Source: CAZJNX01 sp964547415
GTDB lineage: Bacteria > Pseudomonadota > Alphaproteobacteria > Rhizobiales > Amorphaceae
DNA length: 18,971 nucleotides
Assembly: GCA_964547415.1 (NCBI GenBank)
Contig: CAZJNX010000085.1
Location: 1-18,971 of the forward strand
Direction of reading: 5' to 3'
Below the pieces are notes generated by a model. The model ran no database searches, had not been told where the DNA came from, and worked only from the letters and a program-made list of their open reading frames with translations. Position numbers and translations under genes: made by a program. Below, in pieces: positions 7,098 through 16,900 of the stretch; the stretch's first letter is position 1; each line of letters starts with the position of its first letter.

Positions 7098-8681
7098 GTG
7101 GCGATCCTGCGGGACGATGCGGTCTACCTCGGCACGGCTGACGGCGGCGCCGGCCCGCCCCAGTACCTGCGCCTCGACCGCGCGAACCGGCACGGCCTCG
7201 TCACCGGCGCGACGGGCACCGGCAAGACCGTGACGCTCCAGGTCCTCGCCGAAGGCTTCTCGGCCGCCGGCGTTCCCGTCTTCTGCGCCGACGTGAAGGG
7301 CGACCTGTCGGGCCTGTCCATGCCCGGCGAGCCGAAGGAATTCCTGCAAAGGCGCGCCGAGACCATCGGCCTCGCCGGGGAGTACGCCGTCTCGGCGACG
7401 CCCGCCATCTTCTGGGACCTGTTCGGCGAGAAGGGCCACCCGGTCCGCACGACCGTCTCGGAGATGGGGCCCCTTCTCCTGTCGCGCCTCCTCGGTCTTT
7501 CCGACGTTCAGGAGGGCGTCCTCAACATCGTCTTCCGCGTCGCGGACGAGGAGGGCCTCCTCCTCCTCGACCTGAAGGACCTGCGCGCCCTCCTCGCCCA
7601 CGTGGCGAAGGAGGCGCCGCGGCTCGGAACGCTCTACGGCAACGTGTCAGGCGCCTCCGTCGGCGCGATCCAGCGCCAGCTGCTCGTGCTCGAGAACGAG
7701 GGGGCGAACGTCTTCTTCGGCGAGCCAGCGCTCGCCATCGGCGACCTGATGCGCACGACCACGGACGGACGCGGCGTCGTCTCGGTCCTCGCGGCCGACC
7801 GGCTGATGGGCAGCCCGCGCCTTTACGCGACCTTCCTCCTTTGGCTCCTGTCCGAACTGTTCGAGGAGCTTCCAGAGGTCGGCGACCCGGACATACCCCG
7901 CCTCGCCTTCTTCTTCGACGAGGCGCACCTCCTGTTCGACGAGGCGCCGAAGGCCCTCCAGGACAAGGTGGAGCAGGTGGTCCGCCTGATCCGCTCCAAG
8001 GGCGTCGGGGTCTACTTCGTGACGCAGAACCCGCTCGACGTGCCGGACGACGTCCTCGGCCAGCTCGGCAACCGCATCCAGCATGCCCTGCGCGCCTACA
8101 CGCCGCGCGACCAGCGGGCGGTGAAGGCGGCGGCCGACACCTTCCGCCCCAACCCCGCCCTCGACACGGCGGCCGTGATCACCGAACTCGGTACCGGCGA
8201 GGCGCTCGTCTCCACCCTCGACGCCAGCGGCGCGCCCACCGTCGTGGAGCGCACCCTCGTGCGCCCGCCGGCCGGCCGCATCGGCCCCGTCGACGAGACG
8301 GAGCGGCGGGCGATCCTGGCCGCCTCCCCCGTCGGCCCGCTCTACGACCGGGCGATCGACCGGGAGAGCGCGCACGAGATGCTCGCGCGGCGGGCCGAGG
8401 CGACGGCCGCGACCACCGACGCGGCGGGGCCGCCCGGGCCTGGCCCCGCCTCCCCGCGGCAGGGGGGCGGCGGCCTCGGCGGCTTCTTCGGGGCGATCTT
8501 CGGCACCGGCGCCCACGCCTCCGGCCGCCTCACGCCGGCGCAGCGGATGGCGCGCGACGTCGCCCGCTCCGTCACCGGCCAGGTCGCCGGCGCGCTCGGC
8601 CGGCGCGTCGGCGGCCGCGGCGGCGCCACGACGGCCCGGGCGCTCGCCCGCGGCGTCCTCGGCGGCCTGCTGCGGCGCTGA
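7098..8681 (+). CDS. HerA-like ATPase of the DUF853/YjgR family
   Basis: A 527-residue P-loop ATPase related to the HerA/FtsK superfamily, best placed in DUF853 (YjgR type), whose cellular role is not established. Walker A is GATGTGKT (37-44). A conserved FCADVKGDLSGL follows (62-73). Walker B is RLAFFFDEAHLLF with Asp274 and Glu275. YFVTQNPLDVPDDVLGQLGN resembles the sensor and arginine-finger region. The last 100 residues are low-complexity, rich in Gly, Ala, Arg and Pro, with GGGGLGGFFGAIFGTG, as in other DUF853 proteins. The GTG start at 7098-7100 has AAGGGG seven bases upstream. No NurA nuclease is adjacent, so it is not a classical HerA-NurA end-resection pair. Confidence 0.93.
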   Translation: MAILRDDAVYLGTADGGAGPPQYLRLDRANRHGLVTGATGTGKTVTLQVLAEGFSAAGVPVFCADVKGDLSGLSMPGEPKEFLQRRAETIGLAGEYAVSATPAIFWDLFGEKGHPVRTTVSEMGPLLLSRLLGLSDVQEGVLNIVFRVADEEGLLLLDLKDLRALLAHVAKEAPRLGTLYGNVSGASVGAIQRQLLVLENEGANVFFGEPALAIGDLMRTTTDGRGVVSVLAADRLMGSPRLYATFLLWLLSELFEELPEVGDPDIPRLAFFFDEAHLLFDEAPKALQDKVEQVVRLIRSKGVGVYFVTQNPLDVPDDVLGQLGNRIQHALRAYTPRDQRAVKAAADTFRPNPALDTAAVITELGTGEALVSTLDASGAPTVVERTLVRPPAGRIGPVDETERRAILAASPVGPLYDRAIDRESAHEMLARRAEATAATTDAAGPPGPGPASPRQGGGGLGGFFGAIFGTGAHASGRLTPAQRMARDVARSVTGQVAGALGRRVGGRGGATTARALARGVLGGLLRR

Positions 8682-8954
8682 AGCCGCCTGCGGCATTGCG
8701 GCCACCGTCCCGCGATCTTTCCGGCAAGTCGGTGCCCTTCCGGCGGAAACGCGGCCCCGGCGGAGGGGACGGCGGAGCCGGCAGCGGGCGCAAGATCGCT
8801 CGAGACGCCCGCCCCGGAGGCACGGGGGCGGCGCGTTGTCCGGCTCCGCGGGAGAGGGGGCGGTTCGGCCCGTGCGCCGGTCTCGCCGGACGGTACGAAG
8901 CCGCAGGAAGCGATCGGCCGGTGATTCCGAGCGTCGTCCGCGGGGAGCGATCGG

Positions 8955-10423
8955 CCGGCGGAACGGGACAGCCTGCGCGTTCGCGGCGCGGGCGAGGGCC
9001 TCGAAGGCGCGCAGGGCGCCGGTGTCGGCGTCGAAGCCGGCGGATCGCCCGCCGAGCCACACGCCGACGCTCGCGAAGTCGAAGCGCCGTCGTGCCCGTG
9101 ACCGCGTCGTCGCCGTCGCCGAACAGGCGCGCCTCGACGTTCGCCGCGATCGCGCCGCCGCGGGCCGCGCGGGCGCCGGGGCGGGCCTCGCCCGTCGCCA
9201 CGTCCCCGGTGGCGCCGTCGTCGAAGCCGGAGAGGTCGTCGGTGTCGACGTCGCCGCCGCCGTCGAGGCTGTCGAGCCCGGCGCCGCCCTCGATGGTGTC
9301 GTCCCCGTCGAAGCCGCGGATGGTGTCGGGGCCGCCCGCGCCCGTGAGCGTGTCGGCGAACCCGTTGCCGAGGACGATGTTCGCCTTCTGGTTGCCGCCC
9401 GCGCGCACCGCCTCCGCGCGCCCGGCCAGGAGCGTCACGTTCTCCACCTCGAACGGGACCAGCGCCCGGTCCACCAGCGAAACGATCGTGTCCTCGCCGC
9501 CGTCCGCGTCCTCCACGATCGTCTCGCTGCCGTCGGAGACGTGGAGGTCGTCCCCGCTCCCGCCGACGAGCGTGTCGTTCCCGCCGAAGCCCGCGAGGGA
9601 GTCGGCGCCGCCGCGGCCCTCGATCCGGTCGGCCTCGCTCGTCCCGGCGATGGCGTCTCCGCCCGTGCCGACGATCGTGATCGTGTCGTCGTTCGACCAG
9701 CCGTCGAAGACGAGCGCCGGGCGCGCCACGCCCCCGCTGCCCTCCGTCATCGACGCGGAGGGCGACCGGCCCGGCGCTGCGCTCCAGCACCGTGCGGTCG
9801 GCGGGGAGGCCGGGGCCGATCTGCTCGGACGTGAGGCGCGCCTCGGCGGGCTCGCGATGCCCGAGGCGAAGCGTCTCGATCCCCGCGAGCGTCACCGCCC
9901 GGAGGTGGAAGCGGGCGGCTCTTCGCGCTCGCGAGGCCGGCGTGTCGTGCCCGCCGCGGGCGAACACGATGGCCCGGGCCTCGGTGCCGACGGTCCGGTT
10001 GTCGCGCTCGTTGCCGAAGATGACGGTGGTGTCGCCGTCGCGCTCGTCGAACAGCCGACGGTTCAGGTCGCTGTCGTCGAAGCGGCGGCCGTCGAGGCGG
10101 ATGTCGAGCCGGTCGACGGCGCCGCTCCTGCCCTGAAAGGTGAGGTCCGAGGCCAAGTCGGTGCCGAACGGGCCGCTCGCGATGGGCACGACGACCGGTG
10201 CGTCGTGGCGCACCGGGGCGATCGCCATGCCGCCGTCGGACAGGGCGACCGCATCGACATCCGCGAGAACGCCGAGGCTGTCGTCCGGGACGACGATCGG
10301 CTCCTGCCAGGGGCTTCCGGCCGGAGCACCCGGCGAGGAGCGACGCACAGCCGCCGGACAGGCTCGCGCCGTGACCCCGATGCCCGGAAGCCGTCCCTCG
10401 GGCGTGCGGCGGGGACGACGCAC
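8955..10423 (-). pseudogene. Broken RTX (haemolysin-type calcium-binding repeat) exoprotein gene
   Basis: Remains of a secreted-type RTX protein spread over three minus-strand frames. The upstream part (about 10315 to 9751) encodes DDSLGVLADVDAVALSDGGM and LASDLTFQGRSGAVDRLDIR. The frame then shifts near 9750-9790. The next frame (9750 to about 9085) encodes FDGWSNDDTITIVGTGGD and two blocks of calcium-binding nonapeptides, GGADSLAGFGGNDTLVGGSG and GGPDTIRGFDGDDTIEGGAG. A second shift near 9075-9095 passes into RFDFASVGVWLGGRSAGFD, fading out near 8955. No start codon with a ribosome site is clear, and no proper stop is found. Two frame breaks in 700 bases, with intact long genes around, favour a real pseudogene over sequencing error. 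The boundaries are approximate. Bases 8682-8954 hold nothing I can recognise. Confidence 0.7.
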
Positions 10424-10625
10424 CAGGCGGCCCTCTTGATGCCTTCGTTAATTCATTCGCCGTTCATTGCACCGATACAGAATGTTTTCGCCCTTTCGAG
10501 GGCAGACGTTGCAGCGACGTGGCGACCCCGTTAAGGTGATCGTGGTGCGCCTGCCGGCGACAGGTCGAGCTCGTGTAGGATGATCCGCGTTTCGCGGACC
10601 TTTCTTGGCGGAGGGGATGGCCGGA
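10424..10625 (+). promoter_or_regulatory. Upstream region of the 882-residue protein gene
   Basis: Bases 10441-10490 form the most AT-rich patch near this gene, with GTTAATTCATTC and ACAGAATGTTTTCG. A small hairpin GCCCT/AGGGC with a TTCG loop lies at 10490-10503. GTTGCA (10508-10513) and TTAAGG (10531-10536), 17 bases apart, are a weak promoter candidate. GGAGGGG at 10610-10616 is the ribosome site that decides the start at 10626. The promoter call is tentative. Confidence 0.35.
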
Positions 10626-13274
10626 ATGACCAAGGGAACGTTCGAGGATTTCCTCGACGCCTTGCTTGCTTTCGAATCCGGATGGGATCGGGAGCGATAC
10701 GATGCCGGAATCATTCTGGACTGGCAACTCGATCAATGGGCCGGTGGACCGGTCGAGTCGTTCTTCCCCCGATACGACAGCTGGAGCGAGCTGACCGCGT
10801 CCGAATGGGAGACGATGGCCTACCGCTCGATGAACACGCTCGGCTTCGTCGGCTACCAGTTCGGAGAAGCGCTGCTCATCGACCTCGGCTACTATGACGA
10901 CACGACGTTCTATGGCAATGGCGCGGCCACGAATACGTGGGACGGGACGTGGACCGGCAAGAACGGCGCGACGTCACTGGAAGCCTTCATGACGAAGGAG
11001 GTCCAGGACCAGGCCATCCGGGACGCGTTTGGTTACAACTTGCAGGTCATCGAAAACGGGCTCGCCGCCCAGGGCCAGAGCCTCGACGACATCGTCGGCA
11101 CGACCGGCAGCTACGTTGAAGACGGCGAGACGGTCACCGTGACGCTCACCCTGACCGGGATCATGGCGGCGGCCCACCTGCGGGGTGCATGGGGCACCCT
11201 TGCCCTGTTGCAGGGAGGGGCCGTCTCCACCGACGAGTTCGGGACGTCGATCCTGAAGTACGTGGAGGCGTTCGGCGGCTACGACGCGCCGACCGCGACG
11301 GAGATGATCGCGGCCTGGGAGGCCGGTCGCACCGGCGATGAGGGTCTCGGCGGTCCGGCCGGCGACGGACAGGACGGCGATCCGGAAGAGGACACGCAGG
11401 GCGGACCTCCCCTCCCGCCGGCCGCGCCCGGCGACGGCGGGCTGGGCACGGCCGGCGTCACGGCCGCGACGGCCGACGTGGTGATCGACTGGGCCTGGGG
11501 CACGGCGGCCGTCGTGTCCGACTTCGACCCGGCGACCTCGACCATCTTCGTCGCTTGGATCGGCGCCGACCACATCGAGATCGCCGAGACGGCCGCCGGG
11601 GTCGTGATCGCCGTGCCGTCCAACAACCAGTCGACGACACTCGCCGGTCTCACGCTCGACGCGCTGTCGCCGGCCAACTTCACCTTCCTCGACCGGTCGG
11701 CCGCAACGGAGATCCTCTCGCTGGTGGGGAGCGGCCCGGACGACGGCGGTGACCCGGGCGACGGCGGCGATCCGGGCGTTGGCGGTGACCCGGGGGACGG
11801 CGACGACGGCGGCCCCGCGGGTCACGGCGAGGCGCAGATGGTGATGATCGGCCTCACCTCCCGATCGCGCACCGTCGACGACTTCGATCCGGCGGTCGAC
11901 ATGGTTCACCTCGGGGCCGGGGTGACGGCCGCGCGGCTGGAGATCTTCGAGGAAAGCGGCGACGCGCTCGGCCTCACCACCCGCATCGTCGTGTCGGATG
12001 CGGCGGGTGCCCCCGTGTCCACCACCGTGCTCACCGGCGTCGCCCTCGCCGACCTCACCCTCGCCAACTTCTCGGTCGCCGAGCAGTCGGCCCTCAACGA
12101 GGTGGCCTCGACGATCGGCGCCGCAGTCCTCGAGCCTGGGAGCGGTGACGGCTTCACCGTCACCTACGACACCGACGGGTCCGCGCCCCCGGTCGTGACC
12201 GGCGCGACGCCCGCGGGCGGCGTCAGCTACCGCGTCGACGCCAACGCCGACGACATCGTCGGCTTCGACCCGGCCCGCGATACCCTCGATTTCGGCAGCA
12301 TCTCCGTTCACGGGCTGATCGCGACCCGGACGCCGGCCGGCGAGATCGCCCTCGACAGCCCCTGGAGCGATGCGGTGCAGGTGGTCCGGGGCGTCACGTA
12401 CCAGGACATCTCGGTCGAGACCTTCGGCGTCGTCGGCAACGAGCACCTGCGCCAGGATCTCGGCGGGGTTCTGTCGTGGGAACTCGGGGTCGGTCCGCGG
12501 GATGAGGGCACCGTCTACATCCGCTCGCACGAGTACGGCGCCTCGCAGGTGATCGACGACTTCGACGTTTCCACGGACAGGATCAGCTTCCTTTACTTCG
12601 GCACCCGGGAGCGGCTCGCCGTGGAGGACACCCCGGACGGTCTCGTCATCTCGAGCTTGCCGACCGGCCAGAGCTTCACCTTCACCGACGTGGCGAGGGC
12701 CGACCTGTCGCCCGGCCAGGTCGAGTTCCATTTCGACCAGGTGATGGAGGACAACCTCGAGGTTCCCTTCGGTTTCGACCAGGACGAGGTGACCCTCGTC
12801 GATCGCACGGCGCTCCTCACCCCGGCCGCGCCCGCCGGACAATCCACCGACGGCTTCCAGACCCGCACCGGGGTCGGCGCGCCCGACGACACGACCGACC
12901 CGACCCCGCCACCCGCTCCCGTCGATCCCGTCGACCCGCCCGACCCGCCGGACGCGGGCGAAGGCGAGGGCGAGGACGTGTCCGGCGCGCCCCGGATCGT
13001 CGAGATCGGCTGGGCATGGGGCCGACGGGACATCGTCACCGGTTTCGATCCCGCGGTCGACGTCATCGATTTCGGGAACGTCGGCGCGGGCCAGTTCGCG
13101 ATCCGTGAGGCCGATGACGGCGATCTCCTGATCGAGGTCCTCGACAACGGGGGGCGAAGCTACCGGTTCGACGGGGTGTCGGCCTCGGATGTCGGCCCGC
13201 AGACGCTGTCGGCCGCGGACTGGAACACGGGCGCGATCGCCTCCGCCCTCGAGGATCTGGCGGCGCTCGGCTGA
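10626..13274 (+). CDS. Large modular protein: lysozyme-like N-terminus plus five repeated beta-type modules
   Basis: An 882-residue protein without signal peptide or membrane segment. The N-terminal region (about 1-225) has FLDALLAFESGWD with Glu17, NTLGFVGYQFGEALLIDLGY and DGTWTGKNGATSLEAFM. This pattern is seen in exoproteins whose N-terminus resembles lysozyme or lytic transglycosylase (ESG motif), so a glycan-cleaving role is possible but unproved. Five modules follow, recognisable by D/GFDPA-like turns at Phe300, 420, 547, 646 and 807. The first and last share WAWG before the turn and an NNQS/NGGRS strand after it. Modules 3 and 4 resemble a tandem (DANADDIVGFDPA, then VYIRSHEYGASQVIDDFDV) that I recall in alphaproteobacterial secreted glycan-acting proteins. 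Asp/Gly/Pro linkers separate modules. The ATG at 10626 has GGAGGGG nine bases upstream; TTG 10605 and ATG 10617 fit worse. Confidence 0.85.
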   Translation: MTKGTFEDFLDALLAFESGWDRERYDAGIILDWQLDQWAGGPVESFFPRYDSWSELTASEWETMAYRSMNTLGFVGYQFGEALLIDLGYYDDTTFYGNGAATNTWDGTWTGKNGATSLEAFMTKEVQDQAIRDAFGYNLQVIENGLAAQGQSLDDIVGTTGSYVEDGETVTVTLTLTGIMAAAHLRGAWGTLALLQGGAVSTDEFGTSILKYVEAFGGYDAPTATEMIAAWEAGRTGDEGLGGPAGDGQDGDPEEDTQGGPPLPPAAPGDGGLGTAGVTAATADVVIDWAWGTAAVVSDFDPATSTIFVAWIGADHIEIAETAAGVVIAVPSNNQSTTLAGLTLDALSPANFTFLDRSAATEILSLVGSGPDDGGDPGDGGDPGVGGDPGDGDDGGPAGHGEAQMVMIGLTSRSRTVDDFDPAVDMVHLGAGVTAARLEIFEESGDALGLTTRIVVSDAAGAPVSTTVLTGVALADLTLANFSVAEQSALNEVASTIGAAVLEPGSGDGFTVTYDTDGSAPPVVTGATPAGGVSYRVDANADDIVGFDPARDTLDFGSISVHGLIATRTPAGEIALDSPWSDAVQVVRGVTYQDISVETFGVVGNEHLRQDLGGVLSWELGVGPRDEGTVYIRSHEYGASQVIDDFDVSTDRISFLYFGTRERLAVEDTPDGLVISSLPTGQSFTFTDVARADLSPGQVEFHFDQVMEDNLEVPFGFDQDEVTLVDRTALLTPAAPAGQSTDGFQTRTGVGAPDDTTDPTPPPAPVDPVDPPDPPDAGEGEGEDVSGAPRIVEIGWAWGRRDIVTGFDPAVDVIDFGNVGAGQFAIREADDGDLLIEVLDNGGRSYRFDGVSASDVGPQTLSAADWNTGAIASALEDLAALG
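11742..11795 (+). repeat. 18-base tandem repeat encoding a DGGDPG linker
   Basis: Three in-frame 18-base copies (11742-11759, 11760-11777, 11778-11795) encode DGGDPG, DGGDPG and VGGDPG (residues 373-390), followed by a degenerate fourth copy to about 11813. It forms the acidic flexible linker between the first and second beta modules. Copy number may vary between strains by slippage. Confidence 0.85.
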
Positions 13275-13950
13275 GAGCCAGGCCGCGCGCGGCGGCGGTT
13301 CATCCGGGGGGACCGACACCCACCGTCCCGGCCCTCGCCCGTCCGCCGACGGGCGCGGCTCGCGCGTGCTGACGCCGCCGATCTCGCCCGGCAACCCGCC
13401 CGGGCCGGGACAGCGGGAAGCCGGCGGGCGAGCGGCCCGGGGTGTCGCCACCCGACCGGCACGGAAGGGCCACCGCTTCCGGGAGGCGGGGGACCATGCG
13501 GGCCCTCGCCGGGCAGCCGGCCGCCCGTGCCTGCCCGGCCGCTCTTTTGGCGAAAGGGGGCGATCGCGTCGGCGCGGTGCCGCCGTCCCGAGCCCGTCCG
13601 CCTCGTCCGCCCCCCTCCGTTCGGAGGCGGTGGCCGGACCCGGGTGAGGCGGCCGTGGCGGCGTCCATCGGCACGGGCGGTGTCCGCGAGGCCATCGGTG
13701 CATGCGGCGCCGGCGCTCGCCGCGCCCCGGCGGGAGATGGGGCGCTGCCGTTCGCGACCCAGGCCGCGGGCGCCGGGCACCGCCGGGCAGGGCCTCGTCC
13801 CTTGCCCGCGAGGCCGTGGCGAGCGATCCTGCAACCAAAGGGGGCGGTGAGAAGGCGCCCGGCCGTGCCGGCGGCCCGCTCCCCGCTCGTGTGAGGCGCG
13901 CGGCCGGAACGGTCCCGCCGCGGGCGGCCGCATCCATCAAGGAGGCCGCG
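13275..13950. other. 676-base spacer between the two large exoprotein-type genes, no gene seen
   Basis: Very GC-rich, with open frames on both strands but none with a credible start, ribosome site or protein character. Stem-forming sequences include the hairpin at 13336-13355 and a longer-range pair CTCGCCC (13383-13389) with GGGCGAG (13426-13432). The only start signal is AAGGAGG at 13939-13945, five bases before the ATG of the next gene. The large gap suggests that the gene at 13951 has its own promoter, but I could not identify it. Confidence 0.6.
13336..13355 (+). terminator. Possible terminator hairpin after the 882-residue protein gene
   Basis: CGCCCGTC (13336-13343) pairs perfectly with GACGGGCG (13348-13355) around the loop CGCC, 61 bases after the stop codon. 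No T-run follows on either strand, so it is at best a weak or Rho-assisted terminator, or an end-stabilising stem. Confidence 0.35.
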
Positions 13951-16900
13951 ATGGCATTCGTGATCGGGACCTTCTCGAACGACACGCTGGACGGCGGCGA
14001 CGGAGCGGACACGCTGCTGGGCCTGTTCGGGGCGGACGTCCTCGTCGGCGGCGGAGGGGACGACCTGCTCCTCGGCGGCTTCGGCGCGGACACGCTGCGC
14101 GGCGGCGCCGGGAACGACGTCCTCCTCGGCGGCAGGGGGGCGGACACGGCCGTCTTCCAGGGGTCGATCTTCGACTACCAGCTCGTCTTGACGCCCGCCT
14201 TGCCGGGCTTCGCCCTCGTGCGGGACCGCAACGCGGACGACGGGGACGACGGGATCGACCTTCTGTTCGGCGTCGAGGCCATGGCGTTCGGCGACGCCAC
14301 CGTCTTCCTCGACGGCCGCAACAACGGCCCCCTCGTTCGCGGCGAGACGTTCACCCTCGAGGCGGGCGACACGCTCGCCCTCGACGGCGCGGCGCTCCTC
14401 GCCAACGACCTCGACGTCGACGGCGACGCGCTCACCCTCCTCGGCGTCCGCGCCGGTACGGGCGGCACGCCGGTCCTCTCGGGCGGGTCGGTGACGTTCG
14501 CGCCGGACCCCGGGTTCGTCGGCGAGGCGTCCTTCGCCTACGTCGTCGGCGACGGCCGGGGCGGCACCGCGCTCGCCGCCGCCACCGTGATCGTGGAGGA
14601 CACCACCGCGCCGCTCGTCGACGCGGACCTCGTCTTCTCCACCGGGGAGAACCGGGCGGTGGGCGCGCTCGTCGGCACGGCGACGGCGAGCGATGCCGTG
14701 GGCGTGGTCTCGTGGGCGATAACCGGGGGCGATCCGGACGGGTTCTTCGCCATCGACGCGGCGAGCGGCGCGATCACGCTCACCGCCGCCGGCGCGGCCG
14801 CGGCCGCCAACGATTTCGAGACCGGGCCGAACGACTTCATCCTCAGCGTCGCCGCGACCGACGCGGCCGGAAACACCGGGACGGGCACGGTCTCCGTCGC
14901 CGTGACGAACGTGAACGAGGCGCCCGTGGTCGACGCGGCGGCCTCCCTCCTCGACGGGTCGGTGACGGAGCTGCCCGCCGGCGCGCCCGGCGAGGGCAGC
15001 GCGACCCTGGCGGCGAGCGGCGTCATCGCCTTCGCGGACGTGGACGTCGCCGACACCCACGTCGCGACGGCGGTCCCCGAGGGCAGCGGGTACCGCGGGA
15101 CCTTCGTCCTCGCCCAACCCGCGCAGACGGGCAGCACGACCGACCGCGCGGTCGGCTGGACCTTCGCGGTGGAGGACGCCGCCCTCGCCGACCTCGCGGC
15201 GGGCGAGACGCTGGTCGAGGCCTACGCGGTCACCGTCGCTGATCAAGGCGGCGCCCTCGACACCGCGACCGTAACGGTGACGATCACCGGCGCGAACGAC
15301 GTGCCCACCATCCTCGCGAGCGCGCCCGCGCCGTTCGTCGAGGCGGCGGAGGCCTCCGCCCAGCCCCTCGCCGCGGCCGGGACGCTGACGGTCGGGGACG
15401 CCGACCGGGGCGACACGCTCGACGTCGCCTTCCGCTTCAACGACGATCTGTCGTGGTCCGGCGGGACGCTCGACCCCGCGCTCGCGGACGCGCTCGTCGC
15501 CGGCTTCGAGACCGGCGCCACCGCGACCGCGCCCGGCACGGTGGGCTGGACCTTCGCGACGGACCCGCTCGCCCTCGACGGTCTCGGCGCGGGCGAGAGC
15601 GTGACCTGGTCGTACACGGTGAGCGCGACCGACCGGGCCGGCGCGACCGCGAGCGAGACCGTGCGCTTCACCCTGACGGGCACGAACGACGCCCCCGCCG
15701 GGGCGGACGACGCCTTCGCCCTCGGCAACACGGGCCCCGCCCCCGCCACCCGCGTCACCGGCGACCTCCTCGCCAACGATGGCGACCCCGACGCCACGGA
15801 CGTCCTCTCGGTGACGGCGATCACGCTCGGGGACGGCACGACGGTTCCCGTCACCGCCACCGCCCCCGCCGATGTCGACCTCGCCTTCGGCCGCCTCACC
15901 GTCGCCGCGGACGGCTCCTTCGCCTACGCCTTCGACGGCACGGCGGCCGGCCCCGCTCCGGGCGTCCTCGAGGCGGCGGAGGCCTTCTCCTACACGCTCG
16001 GCGACGGCACCCTCGAGGCGACGGCGAGCGTCACCGTCGACCTCGCGTTCGTCCCCGAGACGGCGGGCCTCACGGTGACCACCGAGGCCGACCGCGTCGA
16101 TCCCTTCGACGGCGAGGTCTCCCTGCGCGAGGCCATCGCCTACGCCGCGCAGCTCGGCGCGCCGGGCGATCCCGACGTGATCGCCTTCGCACCGGACGTC
16201 GAGACGATCCTCCTCGGCGACGAGGACGGCGACGGCACCGTCGACCCGGCCGCCGGCGAGGCCGCGCGTGCACTCCTCGTCGACGCCCTCGCCGCCCCGC
16301 TCGTGATCGACGGGCGGGTGGACGGGGACGGCAAGCCCCTCGTCGCGGTGGACGGCAACGGCGCGGCGCGCGTCCTCGACGTGCGCGACACCGACGTCCA
16401 GCTCTCCGGCCTCGCGCTGGCGAACGGCTCCGCGCTGGCGAGCGGCGATCCCGCGGACGCGGACGGCGGCGTCCTGCGTGTGGCCGGCGGGGACGCGACG
16501 CTCGAGACCGTCTCGCTGGCGAACGGCGAGGCGGCACGCGGCGGCGCCCTGTGGCTCGGGGACGGCGACCATGTCCTTCGGAACGTGCACGTCGCCTCCA
16601 GCAGCGCGAGCGAGGCCGGCGGCGGCATCTGGGCGGGCGAGGGCGCCTCCCTCGACCTCGTCGACGCGACCGTGACGGACAACGCCGCCGGCTCGGCGAG
16701 CGCCGCGGCGGCCATGGGCGGCGGGGTCGCGGTCTTCCTGACGGACGGCGACACGCTCGCGGTGACGGGCGGGCGCATCGCCGGCAACACGGCGACGTCC
16801 GCCGGTGAGACGGCGGGAGGCGGGCTCGCCGTCTCGGCGCCCCGCAGCGTGATCCCGCTCTCCGCCGCGACCATGGACGGCGCCATCGTGGAGGACAACG

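Noticed and set aside
6158..8681. A HerA-based defence or DNA end-processing system.
   Set aside because: No NurA, SIR2 or other partner nuclease is adjacent, and the ATPase fits the widespread DUF853/YjgR family rather than defence HerA. The methyltransferase looks like a small-molecule or glycan type, not a DNA methylase.
10490..10503. A GCCCT-TTCG-AGGGC hairpin as an intrinsic terminator.
   Set aside because: The stem is only five pairs and no T-run follows on either strand.
7841..10534. A plus-strand open frame of 897 codons overlapping the HerA-like gene and the RTX remnant.
   Set aside because: It overlaps the HerA-like gene in another frame, is Arg/Pro/Ala-rich, and has no start signal.
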